Shown piece after piece: positions 50,647 to 59,193 of a DNA stretch of 64,000 nucleotides. Positions within the stretch are counted from its first letter, which is position 1. Each line of letters starts with the position of its first letter. Made by a program: the position numbers and the translations under genes. This DNA is from Pseudomonas sp. CCI4.2 (GTDB lineage Bacteria > Pseudomonadota > Gammaproteobacteria > Pseudomonadales > Pseudomonadaceae), in NCBI RefSeq assembly GCF_034350045.1, contig NZ_CP133781.1:310001-374000 (forward strand), written 5' to 3'. Under the pieces are notes generated by a model. It ran no database searches, had not been told where the DNA came from, and saw only the letters and a program-made list of their open reading frames with translations.

Positions 50647-51528
50647 TTACTTGTGGGGCGTCGTTGCAGGGCCCGAACGGAACTGCTTGAGGAACTCGGC
50701 GTCCGGGGTCAACACCAACATCGGCTGGCTGTCGGCCAACGCTTGCCGGTACGTCTGCAACGAGCGGTACAACTTGTAGAACTCGGGGTCTTTGCTAAAC
50801 GCTGCCGACAACACCTGGTTAGCCTCGGCGTCGGCCTCGCCGTGGGTAATTGCCGATTGACGCTGCACTTCGGACAACAACACGGTCCGGTCCCGGTCGG
50901 CTTTGCCCTGAATCTGTTGCGCCCACTCGAAGCCCTGGGCGCGAAGTTCTTTCGCTTCACGGTTACGCTCGGACTTCATCCGGTCGTAGATCGCTTGGCT
51001 GGCCTCGAACGGCAAATCGGCACGGTGCAGTCGCACTTCGGTGACGTCGACGCCCAGCGCGCGCGCCTTGTCAGCAACGTCTTTCTGAATAATCGCAACT
51101 TCCGGCCGACGCTCGTCCGACAGCAATGACCGCAGCGACACTTGGCCTAATTCCCGGCGCAACGACGAGCTGACCATTTGCGTCAGTTGAGCATTGGCCT
51201 GGTCCAGGGTGCCCACCGCCTGGTAGAAACGCAGCGGGTCGCTGATCCGAAAGCGAGTGTAGGTGACCACTTCCACACGCTTCTGGTCACCGAGAATGAC
51301 CTGTTCGGCAGGCGAGGTGAGCATTTGCAAACGGCTGTCGTAGAACACCAGCGAGTCACTGAACGGGATTTTGAATTTCAGCCCCGGCGCACCGGCCACG
51401 CCCATGGGCGCACCAAATCGAATAATCAGTGCTTGTTGGGTTTCATCAACCACATACACCGATGAACCCAAGGCCCAGAGTACGGCGATGCCTAGACCTG
51501 CCAGAAGCCACTTCAGCGTCGAACTCAC
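50647..51528 (-). CDS. hflC: HflC-like SPFH/band-7 protein
   Basis: The start is GTG 51528, overlapping the hflK stop as GTGA; the longer frame to 51675 runs through hflK. The 293-residue product has one N-terminal helix (LLAGLGIAVLWALGSSVYVV), then the band-7 domain beginning DETQQALIIRFGAP and the coiled RMKSERNREAKELRAQGFEW segment. HflC with HflK forms a large periplasmic cage around the membrane protease FtsH. Because it pairs here with terC rather than hfq-hflX, I take it as an additional paralogue, not the main hflKC operon. Confidence 0.88.
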   Translation of the reverse strand: MSSTLKWLLAGLGIAVLWALGSSVYVVDETQQALIIRFGAPMGVAGAPGLKFKIPFSDSLVFYDSRLQMLTSPAEQVILGDQKRVEVVTYTRFRISDPLRFYQAVGTLDQANAQLTQMVSSSLRRELGQVSLRSLLSDERRPEVAIIQKDVADKARALGVDVTEVRLHRADLPFEASQAIYDRMKSERNREAKELRAQGFEWAQQIQGKADRDRTVLLSEVQRQSAITHGEADAEANQVLSAAFSKDPEFYKLYRSLQTYRQALADSQPMLVLTPDAEFLKQFRSGPATTPHK

Positions 51529-52559
51529 GATTTGGCGTCCTTTTGCACGGTCTTGCCAGGGTCGGAAAGCGGCAGGTAAGGCACTACGCCGGACATGCCT
51601 TTGCCTGAAGAATCGATAATGACTTTGGAGGCTTTTTTCAGCACTTCGTCCATGCTTTCCATGTACAAACGCCAAGCCGTGACGTCTTTGGATTGCACGT
51701 AGCTGTAATACACAGACAGGAAGCGCTTGGCCTCGCCTTCGGCCAGGTTACCGACTTGGGATTTATAGGCCTCGGCGTCTTGGGTGATTCGCGCCGCGTC
51801 GCCGCGCGCACGGGGGATGACATCGTTAGCGTAGGCTTCGGCTTCGTTACGCGCGCGCTCTTGGTCGGCACGCGCACGCTGAACATCGTTGAAGGCGTCG
51901 ATAACTTGCGGTGGCGGGTCAACCCGTTGCAGCTGAACCTGAGTGATCAAAATGCCGGCTTGCTCACTGTCCAGCAACTGTTGGAGCAACTCCCGAGTTT
52001 CATCGGCAATTTGTGCGCGCTTGTCGGACATAGCCGCCTGAATAGGCGTGCGGCCAATGACTTCGCGCAAAGCGCTTTCAGCGGCAATTTTAACCGAGCG
52101 CTCGGGTTCACTGATTTTGAACAGGTAAAGCCCCGCGTCTTTTATTCGCCAGAATACTGTGCAATCGGCTTCGACGATGTTTTCGTCGCCGGTCAGCATC
52201 TGTTTGTCCCGCGAACCACTATTACCCGTCGTCAACGCGGTGCTAGCAGTGCCCAGCTGCAGTTGGTTGACTTGAGTCACCTTCGGCAACAGCACGGTTT
52301 CGATGGGGAAAGGAAAGTGGTAATGCAGGCCAGAGTCAGTGGTATCCGCCCAACGACCAAAGCGCAGCACCACGCCCTGCTCGTCCGGTTGAACCTTGTA
52401 AATGCCCGAGAAGATCCAGGCCAATACGATGAGCCCCCCGATCAACAACAAGCCGCGTCCTTTGAGATCCAGAACGGCGATGCTGTAATTGATCCGTTCG
52501 CGCAGGCTCGCCGCCGAATGGGTGGCTTCGACCAGAACAGGCGCCGGGCTATCGGTCAT
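51525..52559 (-). CDS. hflK: HflK-like SPFH/band-7 protein
   Basis: The start ATG 52559 (MTDSPAPVLVEATHSAASLR) has GACAGGAG upstream. The product is 344 residues with one transmembrane helix (GLLLIGGLIVLAWIFSGIYK) and the HflK-type band-7 segment VQPDEQGVVLRFGRW ... PIETVLLPKV, then QVQLQRVDPPPQVIDAFNDV and the coiled RARADQERARNEAEAYANDV. The Gly-rich N-terminal part of classical HflK is short here. It forms a three-gene unit hflK-hflC-terC. A role in quality control of membrane proteins is inferred from family. Confidence 0.88.
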   Translation of the reverse strand: MTDSPAPVLVEATHSAASLRERINYSIAVLDLKGRGLLLIGGLIVLAWIFSGIYKVQPDEQGVVLRFGRWADTTDSGLHYHFPFPIETVLLPKVTQVNQLQLGTASTALTTGNSGSRDKQMLTGDENIVEADCTVFWRIKDAGLYLFKISEPERSVKIAAESALREVIGRTPIQAAMSDKRAQIADETRELLQQLLDSEQAGILITQVQLQRVDPPPQVIDAFNDVQRARADQERARNEAEAYANDVIPRARGDAARITQDAEAYKSQVGNLAEGEAKRFLSVYYSYVQSKDVTAWRLYMESMDEVLKKASKVIIDSSGKGMSGVVPYLPLSDPGKTVQKDAKS

Positions 52560-52738
52560 GCAATTGCTCCTGTCCATTGAGGACCTGGGACCCTTACCGC
52601 AAGTGGTGGGGTCGCCGAAGCCGCGCAGAATACCTGAACCGCTGACCGTCGTCACTGACATGGATCATGTTAAAAACCGGACCCAAAACCGAGTGGAAAA
52701 CAGCAGAATTGATACCCTGCGTCGCTGAGTCCTGAAGG

Positions 52739-53215
52739 TTAAACGCCCGAAAAATGCTGGCCAATCTGCGCCGTCGCGTACCAACTCATAAGGGTACTTG
52801 CCAACGGACTGCCTTCGGCGCCGGACCAGTCGGCAAAGTCTTCTTCGGCAACGGGCATGTACGGGCCATGCTTCACTTCGAAGATCACCCCGCCGACGTC
52901 CAGCGAAAGCACGGCATGCCAGCAACCTGCAGGAATCTCCAGAACAGCGCAATCTTCGCCCAGCACGGTGCGCTCGATCACAGCACCGGCGTCATCGAAA
53001 TTCAAGACGACGAAACGACCGCTCAGTGGGTAGAGCAATTCCCACGTATGGGGGTGACGTTGCGCACGAACGTAAGTGCCAGGCTCCATGGCGATTGCCA
53101 GGCGCTGGATTGGGTCGCTCAGCTCCACATGAAGATTGCGGTTGGCGCGCAGGCGAGATGATTGCTGGGCCTGAGCGGCGAGCGCATCCAGGTCGGCGGG
53201 GGTGATCTGCTTCAT
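52739..53215 (-). CDS. WbuC-type cupin-fold protein
   Basis: From ATG 53215 (MKQITPADLDALAAQAQQSS), 158 residues; the frame to 53293 has no better start. The cupin core shows RAQRHPHTWELLYPLSGRFV and EIPAGCWHAVLSLDVGGVIFEV with the metal-ligand histidines and glutamate. Members of the WbuC family are near lipopolysaccharide O-antigen genes but their activity is not established; here no such genes are adjacent. Confidence 0.82.
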   Translation of the reverse strand: MKQITPADLDALAAQAQQSSRLRANRNLHVELSDPIQRLAIAMEPGTYVRAQRHPHTWELLYPLSGRFVVLNFDDAGAVIERTVLGEDCAVLEIPAGCWHAVLSLDVGGVIFEVKHGPYMPVAEEDFADWSGAEGSPLASTLMSWYATAQIGQHFSGV

Positions 53216-53296
53216 AAGGACTACCGATACGAATAAAGGCGCGATTATGGCCCAGCCCGTCTGCGCATTCAAAGAGCTGCGCGGGATAAACACGTA

Positions 53297-53620
53297 TTAC
53301 GAGTGGGCGTGTCGAGCCTGTCTGCGCAGGAACATAAGGGCGGCAATGGGGAATCCCAGTCCGACAATGACCAGGCTACCGACCATGCCTTCACGGCCAA
53401 AAATACCGTACGCACACCCGAACAGCAGCGCGGCCACTGCCGGAACACCCAATACGCAGATAATTAATGCATGGGCGCCAAAAAACGCTTTAAGGGCCCT
53501 TTGGCGTTGAACACGCAAATCAGCCAAAGGTGCATCCAGATAACGATAGTTACCAAGTACAGGCTGAGATGGAGCAGATCCTTGGTCAGGCCACTTCCGT
53601 TCATTACACACACCCCTCAC
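53297..53620 (-). CDS. Small membrane protein of unknown role
   Basis: A 107-residue frame with a GTG start at 53620 and no good ribosome site, so the start is uncertain. The C-terminal two-thirds contain two hydrophobic helices (AHALIICVLGVPAVAALLFG and GSLVIVGLGFPIAALMFL) and a basic end FLRRQARHAHS. I do not recognise a family. It lies upstream of the cupin gene on the same strand. Confidence 0.5.
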   Translation of the reverse strand: MRGVCNERKWPDQGSAPSQPVLGNYRYLDAPLADLRVQRQRALKAFFGAHALIICVLGVPAVAALLFGCAYGIFGREGMVGSLVIVGLGFPIAALMFLRRQARHAHS

Positions 53621-54017
53621 TGTTGAATCGCTCTAAGGCCAGTGACCCATCTGACGCAACAGTCAGACGTTACTTACGCCGTCGCACAGGATACATGATA
53701 GGACTCCGGGCATAATTCACCATGTTTAGAGGCCATCAGCGCCCTTGAGTTTTTCGGTTTCTTAAAGGCCTTTTAGATCGTTCCGCAGACTGAACACACA
53801 ACGGTGGCAAGGCCTGCTTGCAGACGACGTCTGTCGAATCCTGCAAAGGGTTGCGGCAAATCAATTGCCCTTTGCACGACTAATTTGTAGGCTACACCGA
53901 ATGATACATAGCTTGTTACATCACTGCTAAGCGGCGGTGGCAACTTTTTTTGACGCACTCACGCGATAGCCATTCCCTGTGACTGCGAGCGCAAGCGTAA
54001 CTCCGGAGGCAAGTAAC
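53621..54017. other. 397-base stretch without a gene
   Basis: No protein-like frame with start signals. It should hold the promoters for the divergent small membrane protein gene and the Kdo hydroxylase family gene; I see no convincing box or repeat. Confidence 0.5.
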
Positions 54018-54893
54018 ATGACTGCAATTGTCAGTCTACCAATCAGGTCGTGGGACCAACCGATTAGCAGTGCCGACCAAGCCCTCGCCCTTGAGGCGTT
54101 GGAGTCGGGCAATGTTGTCCTTCTGCCTCAACTGCCATTCGTCGTTCGTGAGGATGAACGTACACTGCTCAAATCCACTGTGATTCAGGGCATCAAGAAC
54201 GTCAGCCTAACACCCGCCAACGGCACGTTTAAAGGCAGCAAGGGCACTGAAGCTGAACAGCGCCAGCTACAGTCGATGATGACGCGCTTCGCGATGTCGA
54301 CCAAAACCTTGACTACCAACCTGCTCGGCCATTACGAAGACAGCCTGCAACAAGCTCGCACCAGCTTTCGACCAGTGGAGATCTCTGGGCGCGCTAGCTC
54401 GTGGCGCAAGGATGACACTCGGTTGCACGTTGATAATTTCCCGTCGTCACCGACGTCGGGCAAACGCATTCTTCGTGTCTTCAGCAACGTCAATCCGCAG
54501 AATCAACCTCGCGTATGGCGGCTTGGCGATCAGTTCGAGGCGGTTGCACAGCGCTATTTGGCGTCATTGCCAAAACCTTTGTGGGGCGCCAGTACGGTGA
54601 TGAACGCGTTGGGCATCACCAAAAGCCCGCGCAGCGCCTACGATCACTACATGCTGCGTCTGCATGACCACATGAAAGCCGATCAGGAATACCAGACTCA
54701 ACCGTCGCACCAGGAACATCGATTTGCCTCAGGCACGACTTGGATGGTCTTCACCGATCAGGTGCCCCATGCAGCCATGAGCGGTAAATTCGTTTTGGAG
54801 CAAACGTTTTTACTGCCAGTCGAACACATGCAACATCCCGCCCAAGCGCCGCTTCGAGTGCTAGAACGTCTGACGGGCCGCACACTGGCGTAA
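54018..54893 (+). CDS. Kdo hydroxylase family protein
   Basis: A 291-residue protein of the Fe(II)/2-oxoglutarate-dependent Kdo hydroxylase (KdoO) family, which hydroxylates Kdo in the lipopolysaccharide inner core at the 3-position. The start ATG 54018 follows CGGAGG. Motifs: SGRASSWRKDDTRLHVDNFP with the HxD iron ligands, RVFSNVNPQNQPRVWRLGDQ, and the distal histidine with arginine-like region in TDQVPHAAMSGKFVLEQTF. The change makes core sugars less acid-labile. The gene stands alone with its own terminator. Confidence 0.85.
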   Translation: MTAIVSLPIRSWDQPISSADQALALEALESGNVVLLPQLPFVVREDERTLLKSTVIQGIKNVSLTPANGTFKGSKGTEAEQRQLQSMMTRFAMSTKTLTTNLLGHYEDSLQQARTSFRPVEISGRASSWRKDDTRLHVDNFPSSPTSGKRILRVFSNVNPQNQPRVWRLGDQFEAVAQRYLASLPKPLWGASTVMNALGITKSPRSAYDHYMLRLHDHMKADQEYQTQPSHQEHRFASGTTWMVFTDQVPHAAMSGKFVLEQTFLLPVEHMQHPAQAPLRVLERLTGRTLA

Positions 54894-54920
54894 CCCTTCT
54901 AACCGCCTCCAAGCAATCGA

Positions 54921-54951
54921 AACCCGCATCCATTTGGGTGCGGGCTGTCTT
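54921..54951 (+). terminator. Terminator of the Kdo hydroxylase gene
   Basis: CCCGCA (54923-54928) pairs with TGCGGG (54939-54944), extended by TCC/GGG, with CTGTCTTATT following. It stands 28 bases after the stop codon. Confidence 0.7.
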
Positions 54952-55145
54952 ATTGATACTTCGGTGCCCCCCATTAGTTGGCGAAAACGCTCACTTGGCG
55001 CCCCATTAAGCGGCTGCCCTGCGCGTCAAAGCACTTAATCTAACGACATCCAAAAGATCGTGCTTTGCTTTAACGACTTTCTGTAGCAGCCTACCCAATT
55101 GAATGCCGATATTGGCTGCTCACTATTCAATAAGTCGCCGCCTCA

Positions 55146-56537
55146 ATGAAGAAAAACTACGCGCCGCTGAGTAATTTGGTCGACCTGATGCTCGATGCCG
55201 TCTGCGTTGTCGACACGGGTGGCCGCTTTGCCTTTGCCAGCGCTGCGTGCGAACGAATTTTTGGCTATACCCCTGAGGAAATGGTCGGGCGATTGATGAT
55301 AGATATGGTCTTGCCCGAAGATCGCGAACGTACGCTGGCGGTTGCCAAAGAGGTCTCGTCGGGGAATGCCAAGTCCTACTTCGAAAATCGCTATGTGCGT
55401 AAAGACGGCAAAGTTGTTCACATCATGTGGTCGGCGCGCTGGTCAGAGCTTGATCAACTGCGGATCGGCGTCGCGCGTGACATCACGGAGCGCAAACAGG
55501 CTGAAACCTTGCAAGCAGCGTTGTATTCGATTTCTGAAGCCGCTCACGCCGCCGAAGATTTACTGACGCTGTTTCAGCGCAGTCATCAGATCGTTGGCGA
55601 ACTGCTGCCTGCCCTTAGCTTCTCCATAACCCTGCGTGATGAAAACACCGGCGAGTTGAGTTTCGCCTACCACATGGATGAGCTGGACCAGCCGACAACG
55701 CCGAACTCCGTCGCCCAAATCCTGAGTACCGAGGTGGTCCGTACCGGACAATCCCGGTGCCTGAACTCGGAGACCACCGACGCCATTTCCGCGCTGTTAA
55801 ACAACGTTGTGGAGACCGATTTACTGTGTTGGCTTGGCGTGCCACTGCTCGCTCAACGCGGCACTATTGGCGCACTGGTCATCAGAAGCGAAGCGGGTAG
55901 CTTACGGGACACCCAGAAGGATCTTGAGCTGCTGCAATTCATCTCCACTCAGCTTGCTGCGGCCATTGACCGCAAGCAAATGGAGGCGCGGCTGCAGCAC
56001 ATGGCCCAAAACGATCTATTGACCGGCCTGCCCAATCGCGGGCTTTTTCATGATCGGTTGCAAGTGGTGCTCACTCGAGCGCGACGCGAACAAAGCCAAT
56101 TCGCCCTGCTGTACCTCGACCTAAACAACTTCAAACAGGTCAACGACACCTTGGGCCATGCGGTGGGCGATTTGCTGCTGCAAGAAATTGCCCGACGCCT
56201 GAGATGCTGTGTGCGCGAATCAGACACCGTTGCGCGGATGGGTGGCGATGAGTTCGTGCTGCTGCTGGGGAACATCCAACGAGCGGAAGATGCGTCGCTC
56301 GTGGTCGAAAAAATCCATCGCTCACTGGATCAGCCATTAGAGGTCGATGGCCATGTCATGAGCGCGCGCATGAGCATCGGCATCGCGCTGTACCCTGAGA
56401 ATGGCGTGGACGGTAAACAGCTGCTCAAGCACGCCGATGAAGACATGTACCGTGCAAAAAAGACACTCAACGGTGCCTCTCACGGCCTGCCAACATCCCT
56501 CCAGCTCGACGCCGAGTCGCCGCTCGTGGAGCCCTGA
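55146..56537 (+). CDS. PAS-GAF-GGDEF diguanylate cyclase
   Basis: A 463-residue cytoplasmic signalling protein. Residues about 8-125 form a PAS/PAC domain (LVDLMLDAVCVVDTGGRFAF), about 130-280 a GAF domain (LYSISEAAHAAEDLLTLFQR ... LLCWLGVPLLAQRGTIGALV), and the rest a GGDEF domain. The active-site motif is GGDEF in VARMGGDEFVLLLGN, and DLLTGLPNRGLFHDRL begins the domain. It probably makes cyclic di-GMP in response to a ligand or redox cue. No EAL domain follows. It is monocistronic. Confidence 0.93.
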   Translation: MKKNYAPLSNLVDLMLDAVCVVDTGGRFAFASAACERIFGYTPEEMVGRLMIDMVLPEDRERTLAVAKEVSSGNAKSYFENRYVRKDGKVVHIMWSARWSELDQLRIGVARDITERKQAETLQAALYSISEAAHAAEDLLTLFQRSHQIVGELLPALSFSITLRDENTGELSFAYHMDELDQPTTPNSVAQILSTEVVRTGQSRCLNSETTDAISALLNNVVETDLLCWLGVPLLAQRGTIGALVIRSEAGSLRDTQKDLELLQFISTQLAAAIDRKQMEARLQHMAQNDLLTGLPNRGLFHDRLQVVLTRARREQSQFALLYLDLNNFKQVNDTLGHAVGDLLLQEIARRLRCCVRESDTVARMGGDEFVLLLGNIQRAEDASLVVEKIHRSLDQPLEVDGHVMSARMSIGIALYPENGVDGKQLLKHADEDMYRAKKTLNGASHGLPTSLQLDAESPLVEP

Positions 56538-56554
56538 ACACACGCGATATCCCG

Positions 56555-57196
56555 TTACTCTCCCAACGGACGCAACCGGTACTGCGGCGGCAACTGCTCG
56601 AAACCAGTGATGGTGGCGTTCAGGCTTTTGAAACGCCCATCCTTAATGCCGTAGATGCAGCCATGGATCGACAGCTTTTGCCCCCGGTGCCAGGCGTTTT
56701 GCACAATGCTGGTGTGACCGACGTTCGCCACCTGCTGAATCACGTTCAGCTCACACAATCGGTCGACACGCTCTTCTTCGGTCGATAACGCGGCCAAGGG
56801 TGCGCGGTTTTCGTAATACAGGTCCCGAATCGACCGCAGCCATCCGTCAATCAGCCCCAACTGGCAGTTCTGCATCGATGCACGCACGCCGCCGCAGCCA
56901 TAGTGGCCGGTCACCAGGATGTGTTTAACCTTGAGCACGTCCACTGCATATTGAATCACCGACAGGCAATTGAGGTCGGTGTGCAGCACCACGTTGGCTA
57001 CGTTGCGGTGTACGAACAGATCGCCTGGCAACATGCCGACAATTTCGTTGGCGGGCACTCGGGCATCTGAGCAACCGATCCACAGGTATTCCGGCGCTTG
57101 CTGGCGAGCCAGCTTGGCGAAAAACTCCGGGTCTTTATCCTTGATTGCATCGGCCCAGCGCTCGTTGTTGTCAATCAGGTCTTGTAGTTCGTTCAT
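56555..57196 (-). CDS. can: Beta-class carbonic anhydrase
   Basis: A 213-residue cytoplasmic zinc enzyme that interconverts CO2 and bicarbonate, needed at ambient CO2. Zinc ligands and catalytic dyad are visible: GCSDARVPANEIV (Cys42, Asp44, Arg46) and LVTGHYGCGGVRASM (His and Cys). The order with the following genes is the Pseudomonas standard. It starts at ATG 57196. Confidence 0.95.
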   Translation of the reverse strand: MNELQDLIDNNERWADAIKDKDPEFFAKLARQQAPEYLWIGCSDARVPANEIVGMLPGDLFVHRNVANVVLHTDLNCLSVIQYAVDVLKVKHILVTGHYGCGGVRASMQNCQLGLIDGWLRSIRDLYYENRAPLAALSTEEERVDRLCELNVIQQVANVGHTSIVQNAWHRGQKLSIHGCIYGIKDGRFKSLNATITGFEQLPPQYRLRPLGE

Positions 57197-57347
57197 GTGT
57201 TTACGCCTCGAAGATGATGCCCAGCTTTGACTGGCGCACAGCCGTTCAGGTCACGTGGATGTACCGCGGCCGGATCAAAGAACAAAAGGAATCTTCATGG
57301 ATGTGATCGGTCAACGTTAATAAGGCCCCAAAACACGAGGAATTGCC

Positions 57348-57770
57348 ATGACTGAATCACGTCGCCCGTATGGCTCACCGCAGCCGGAACCGATTGACGA
57401 TAATGAAGACCGAATGGGTTCAATGGAAGAACTTCACTTCGAGGAAGATGAGCCTACCGCTCGCATCGGCGATCTGATACCTGAAGAGGAACTTGCCCAC
57501 GAGATCCCCGATGAGCGTGTCCGAGAAGCGGGAATGACCGGGGCCTCGACCTCAGACCACCACTCAACCGACGACGACATGAGCCCGGAAACCCTGATCG
57601 ACGAGGACGGAGCGCGCTCACCTCACGAAGCGGGCGACGACACTCCGGCGGATTGGGAGCTGAGTATCGTCGGCGAAAATGATATTGGCGGTGGCGACGG
57701 TCTGGACGAGGCCGAACTGGCGGATATCGATCCGCTGGACGGTAAACCACAACCTCGAAATCCTGAGTGA
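57348..57770 (+). CDS. Acidic hypothetical protein
   Basis: A 140-residue, strongly acidic, probably disordered protein conserved in Pseudomonas beside the carbonic anhydrase and rimI genes; some databases name it serine kinase/phosphatase without support from the sequence. Typical segments are NEDRMGSMEELHFEEDEPTA and ADWELSIVGENDIGGGDGLD. There is no catalytic motif. ATG 57348 follows GAGGAATT. It converges on rimI with a 3-base gap. Confidence 0.8.
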   Translation: MTESRRPYGSPQPEPIDDNEDRMGSMEELHFEEDEPTARIGDLIPEEELAHEIPDERVREAGMTGASTSDHHSTDDDMSPETLIDEDGARSPHEAGDDTPADWELSIVGENDIGGGDGLDEAELADIDPLDGKPQPRNPE

Positions 57771-57773
57771 CGG

Positions 57774-58256
57774 TTACTCGAACAAGGTGCAGGCCATGAC
57801 CAACGCATCTTCATGGCCACCCGCTGCTGGGTAGTAATCGCGGCGGCGGCCAATCTCGTTGAAGCCAAAACTTTCGTACAAACGATAGGCCGACAGGTTG
57901 CTGGCCCTGAGTTCGAGAAAACACTCGCGCCCATTAAGCTCGTAGGCACGGGACATTAGATGCTCCAATAAGCGCAGCCCTAAACCCCGGCCTTGGCTTT
58001 CAGGTTTGACGGTAATGTTAAGCAGGTGTGCTTCATCGATGATGACGTTAATCACGCCATGGCCGACTTGCTGAGCGCCTTCGAACATCAGCCATATTTC
58101 ATAAGATTTGAGCGCATCGAGGAAAATACCCCGGGTCCACGGGTGGGTGAACGCCGCATATTCGATCTTCAATACCGCGTCCAGGTCGGCCTCAGTCATA
58201 CGTCGAAAGGTCAAGGAGTCGGCCGTTGCGCCAGTGTTTTTCGAAGCGTTAGTCAT
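57774..58256 (-). CDS. rimI: Ribosomal-protein-alanine N-acetyltransferase
   Basis: RimI acetylates the N-terminal alanine of ribosomal protein S18 using acetyl-CoA. The 160-residue GNAT protein contains FRRMTEADLDAVLKIEYAAF, the acetyl-CoA motif VKPESQGRGLGLRLLEHLMS and ECFLELRASNLSAYRLYESF with NEIGRRRDYYP. It starts by a four-base overlap with the end of the upstream hypothetical gene. Confidence 0.93.
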   Translation of the reverse strand: MTNASKNTGATADSLTFRRMTEADLDAVLKIEYAAFTHPWTRGIFLDALKSYEIWLMFEGAQQVGHGVINVIIDEAHLLNITVKPESQGRGLGLRLLEHLMSRAYELNGRECFLELRASNLSAYRLYESFGFNEIGRRRDYYPAAGGHEDALVMACTLFE

Positions 58257-59050
58257 TCAATCGTCTTCCATCGTGTCATCAGCCGTCGCATGGCTAGCCA
58301 GACATCAGCTTTGCGTTGCGGCTCGTCCATTAATAGTTCCAGACCTGGCAAGGCCCAGGCGCTGCCAAGCCCTTCGACCTGCAGTTCACGGTTGTAAGAT
58401 TCGGCGTTGGCTTCGCCGGCAAACCTGATCGACGGCAAACCAATGAGCCATAGGCAAGCGCAGGGCTCATCTTCCAAACGAGCGCTAACGAAGCCTTGGA
58501 CGAAATCACGCGCAGACTCAGGTCCTTGGTCAAGCTGCCCACGTACCAACAGTGGCCAACGAACCGGCTCGCCAATGATCCGCGGGCTATCGCGCAAACC
58601 CGCCGCACGCAGCATGTCCTTGAGCAACAGGTACGCCGGATCGCGACTTTGAAACGCTTCGCCTGTGGGTAACTCGACCAGTAGCAGACAACGGCCGGCC
58701 CGGAGCAATTGCAAGGCAAAACGCGGCGGCGCAACAAACGCCGCTTTGATCGGCGCGGATGCTGCTTGTGCAACGTCGATCACGGCGTTATTTCGCGTGC
58801 TGGCCAAGGATGGACGGGGTACTTCGACCTTTGGGGGCTCGATCACCGGCTTGGCGTTGAGCGCAACAGCTGCGGGAGCCACTGCCACCGACGCCGGAGA
58901 CAGCTGCTTGATGCCCGGTTCGACAGGCGGAGGCAACGGTGCCAGTAATTCCGGGCGCGAAGGTGCCGCAAAGGGAAGCGCAGTGCGCGGCAGCCAGTTG
59001 ACCACCTGCATGGCGTTTAGATAAGCGCGGCGGCGGGACTCATTAAGCAA
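58253..59050 (-). CDS. Conserved hypothetical protein upstream of rimI
   Basis: A 265-residue protein found in Pseudomonas directly before rimI, sometimes labelled energy transducer TonB because of its proline-rich stretch (LLAPLPPPVEPG), but it has no N-terminal membrane helix. The start is a TTG at 59050 (MLNESRRRAYLNAMQVVNWL), chosen because this N-terminus is conserved; ATG 59011 is the alternative. The C-terminal half (RCLLLVELPTGEAFQSRDPA ... CLWLIGLPSIRFAGE) appears folded. In other bacteria the neighbour of rimI is holD, the DNA polymerase III psi subunit, so a HolD-like identity is possible; I cannot confirm it. Confidence 0.75.
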   Translation of the reverse strand: MLNESRRRAYLNAMQVVNWLPRTALPFAAPSRPELLAPLPPPVEPGIKQLSPASVAVAPAAVALNAKPVIEPPKVEVPRPSLASTRNNAVIDVAQAASAPIKAAFVAPPRFALQLLRAGRCLLLVELPTGEAFQSRDPAYLLLKDMLRAAGLRDSPRIIGEPVRWPLLVRGQLDQGPESARDFVQGFVSARLEDEPCACLWLIGLPSIRFAGEANAESYNRELQVEGLGSAWALPGLELLMDEPQRKADVWLAMRRLMTRWKTIE

Positions 59051-59193
59051 AGGTCGGCCATCTGTGGATAAGTAAAGATGAGGATTCTACCGCCCTTCGC
59101 CGATTCCCGCCGCAGTTGATCACCCAGGGGTGAAATGTTGACCGACCGATGCAGTACAATCGCTGCTTTTATTTGCCAACAGCCGGCCATCCG

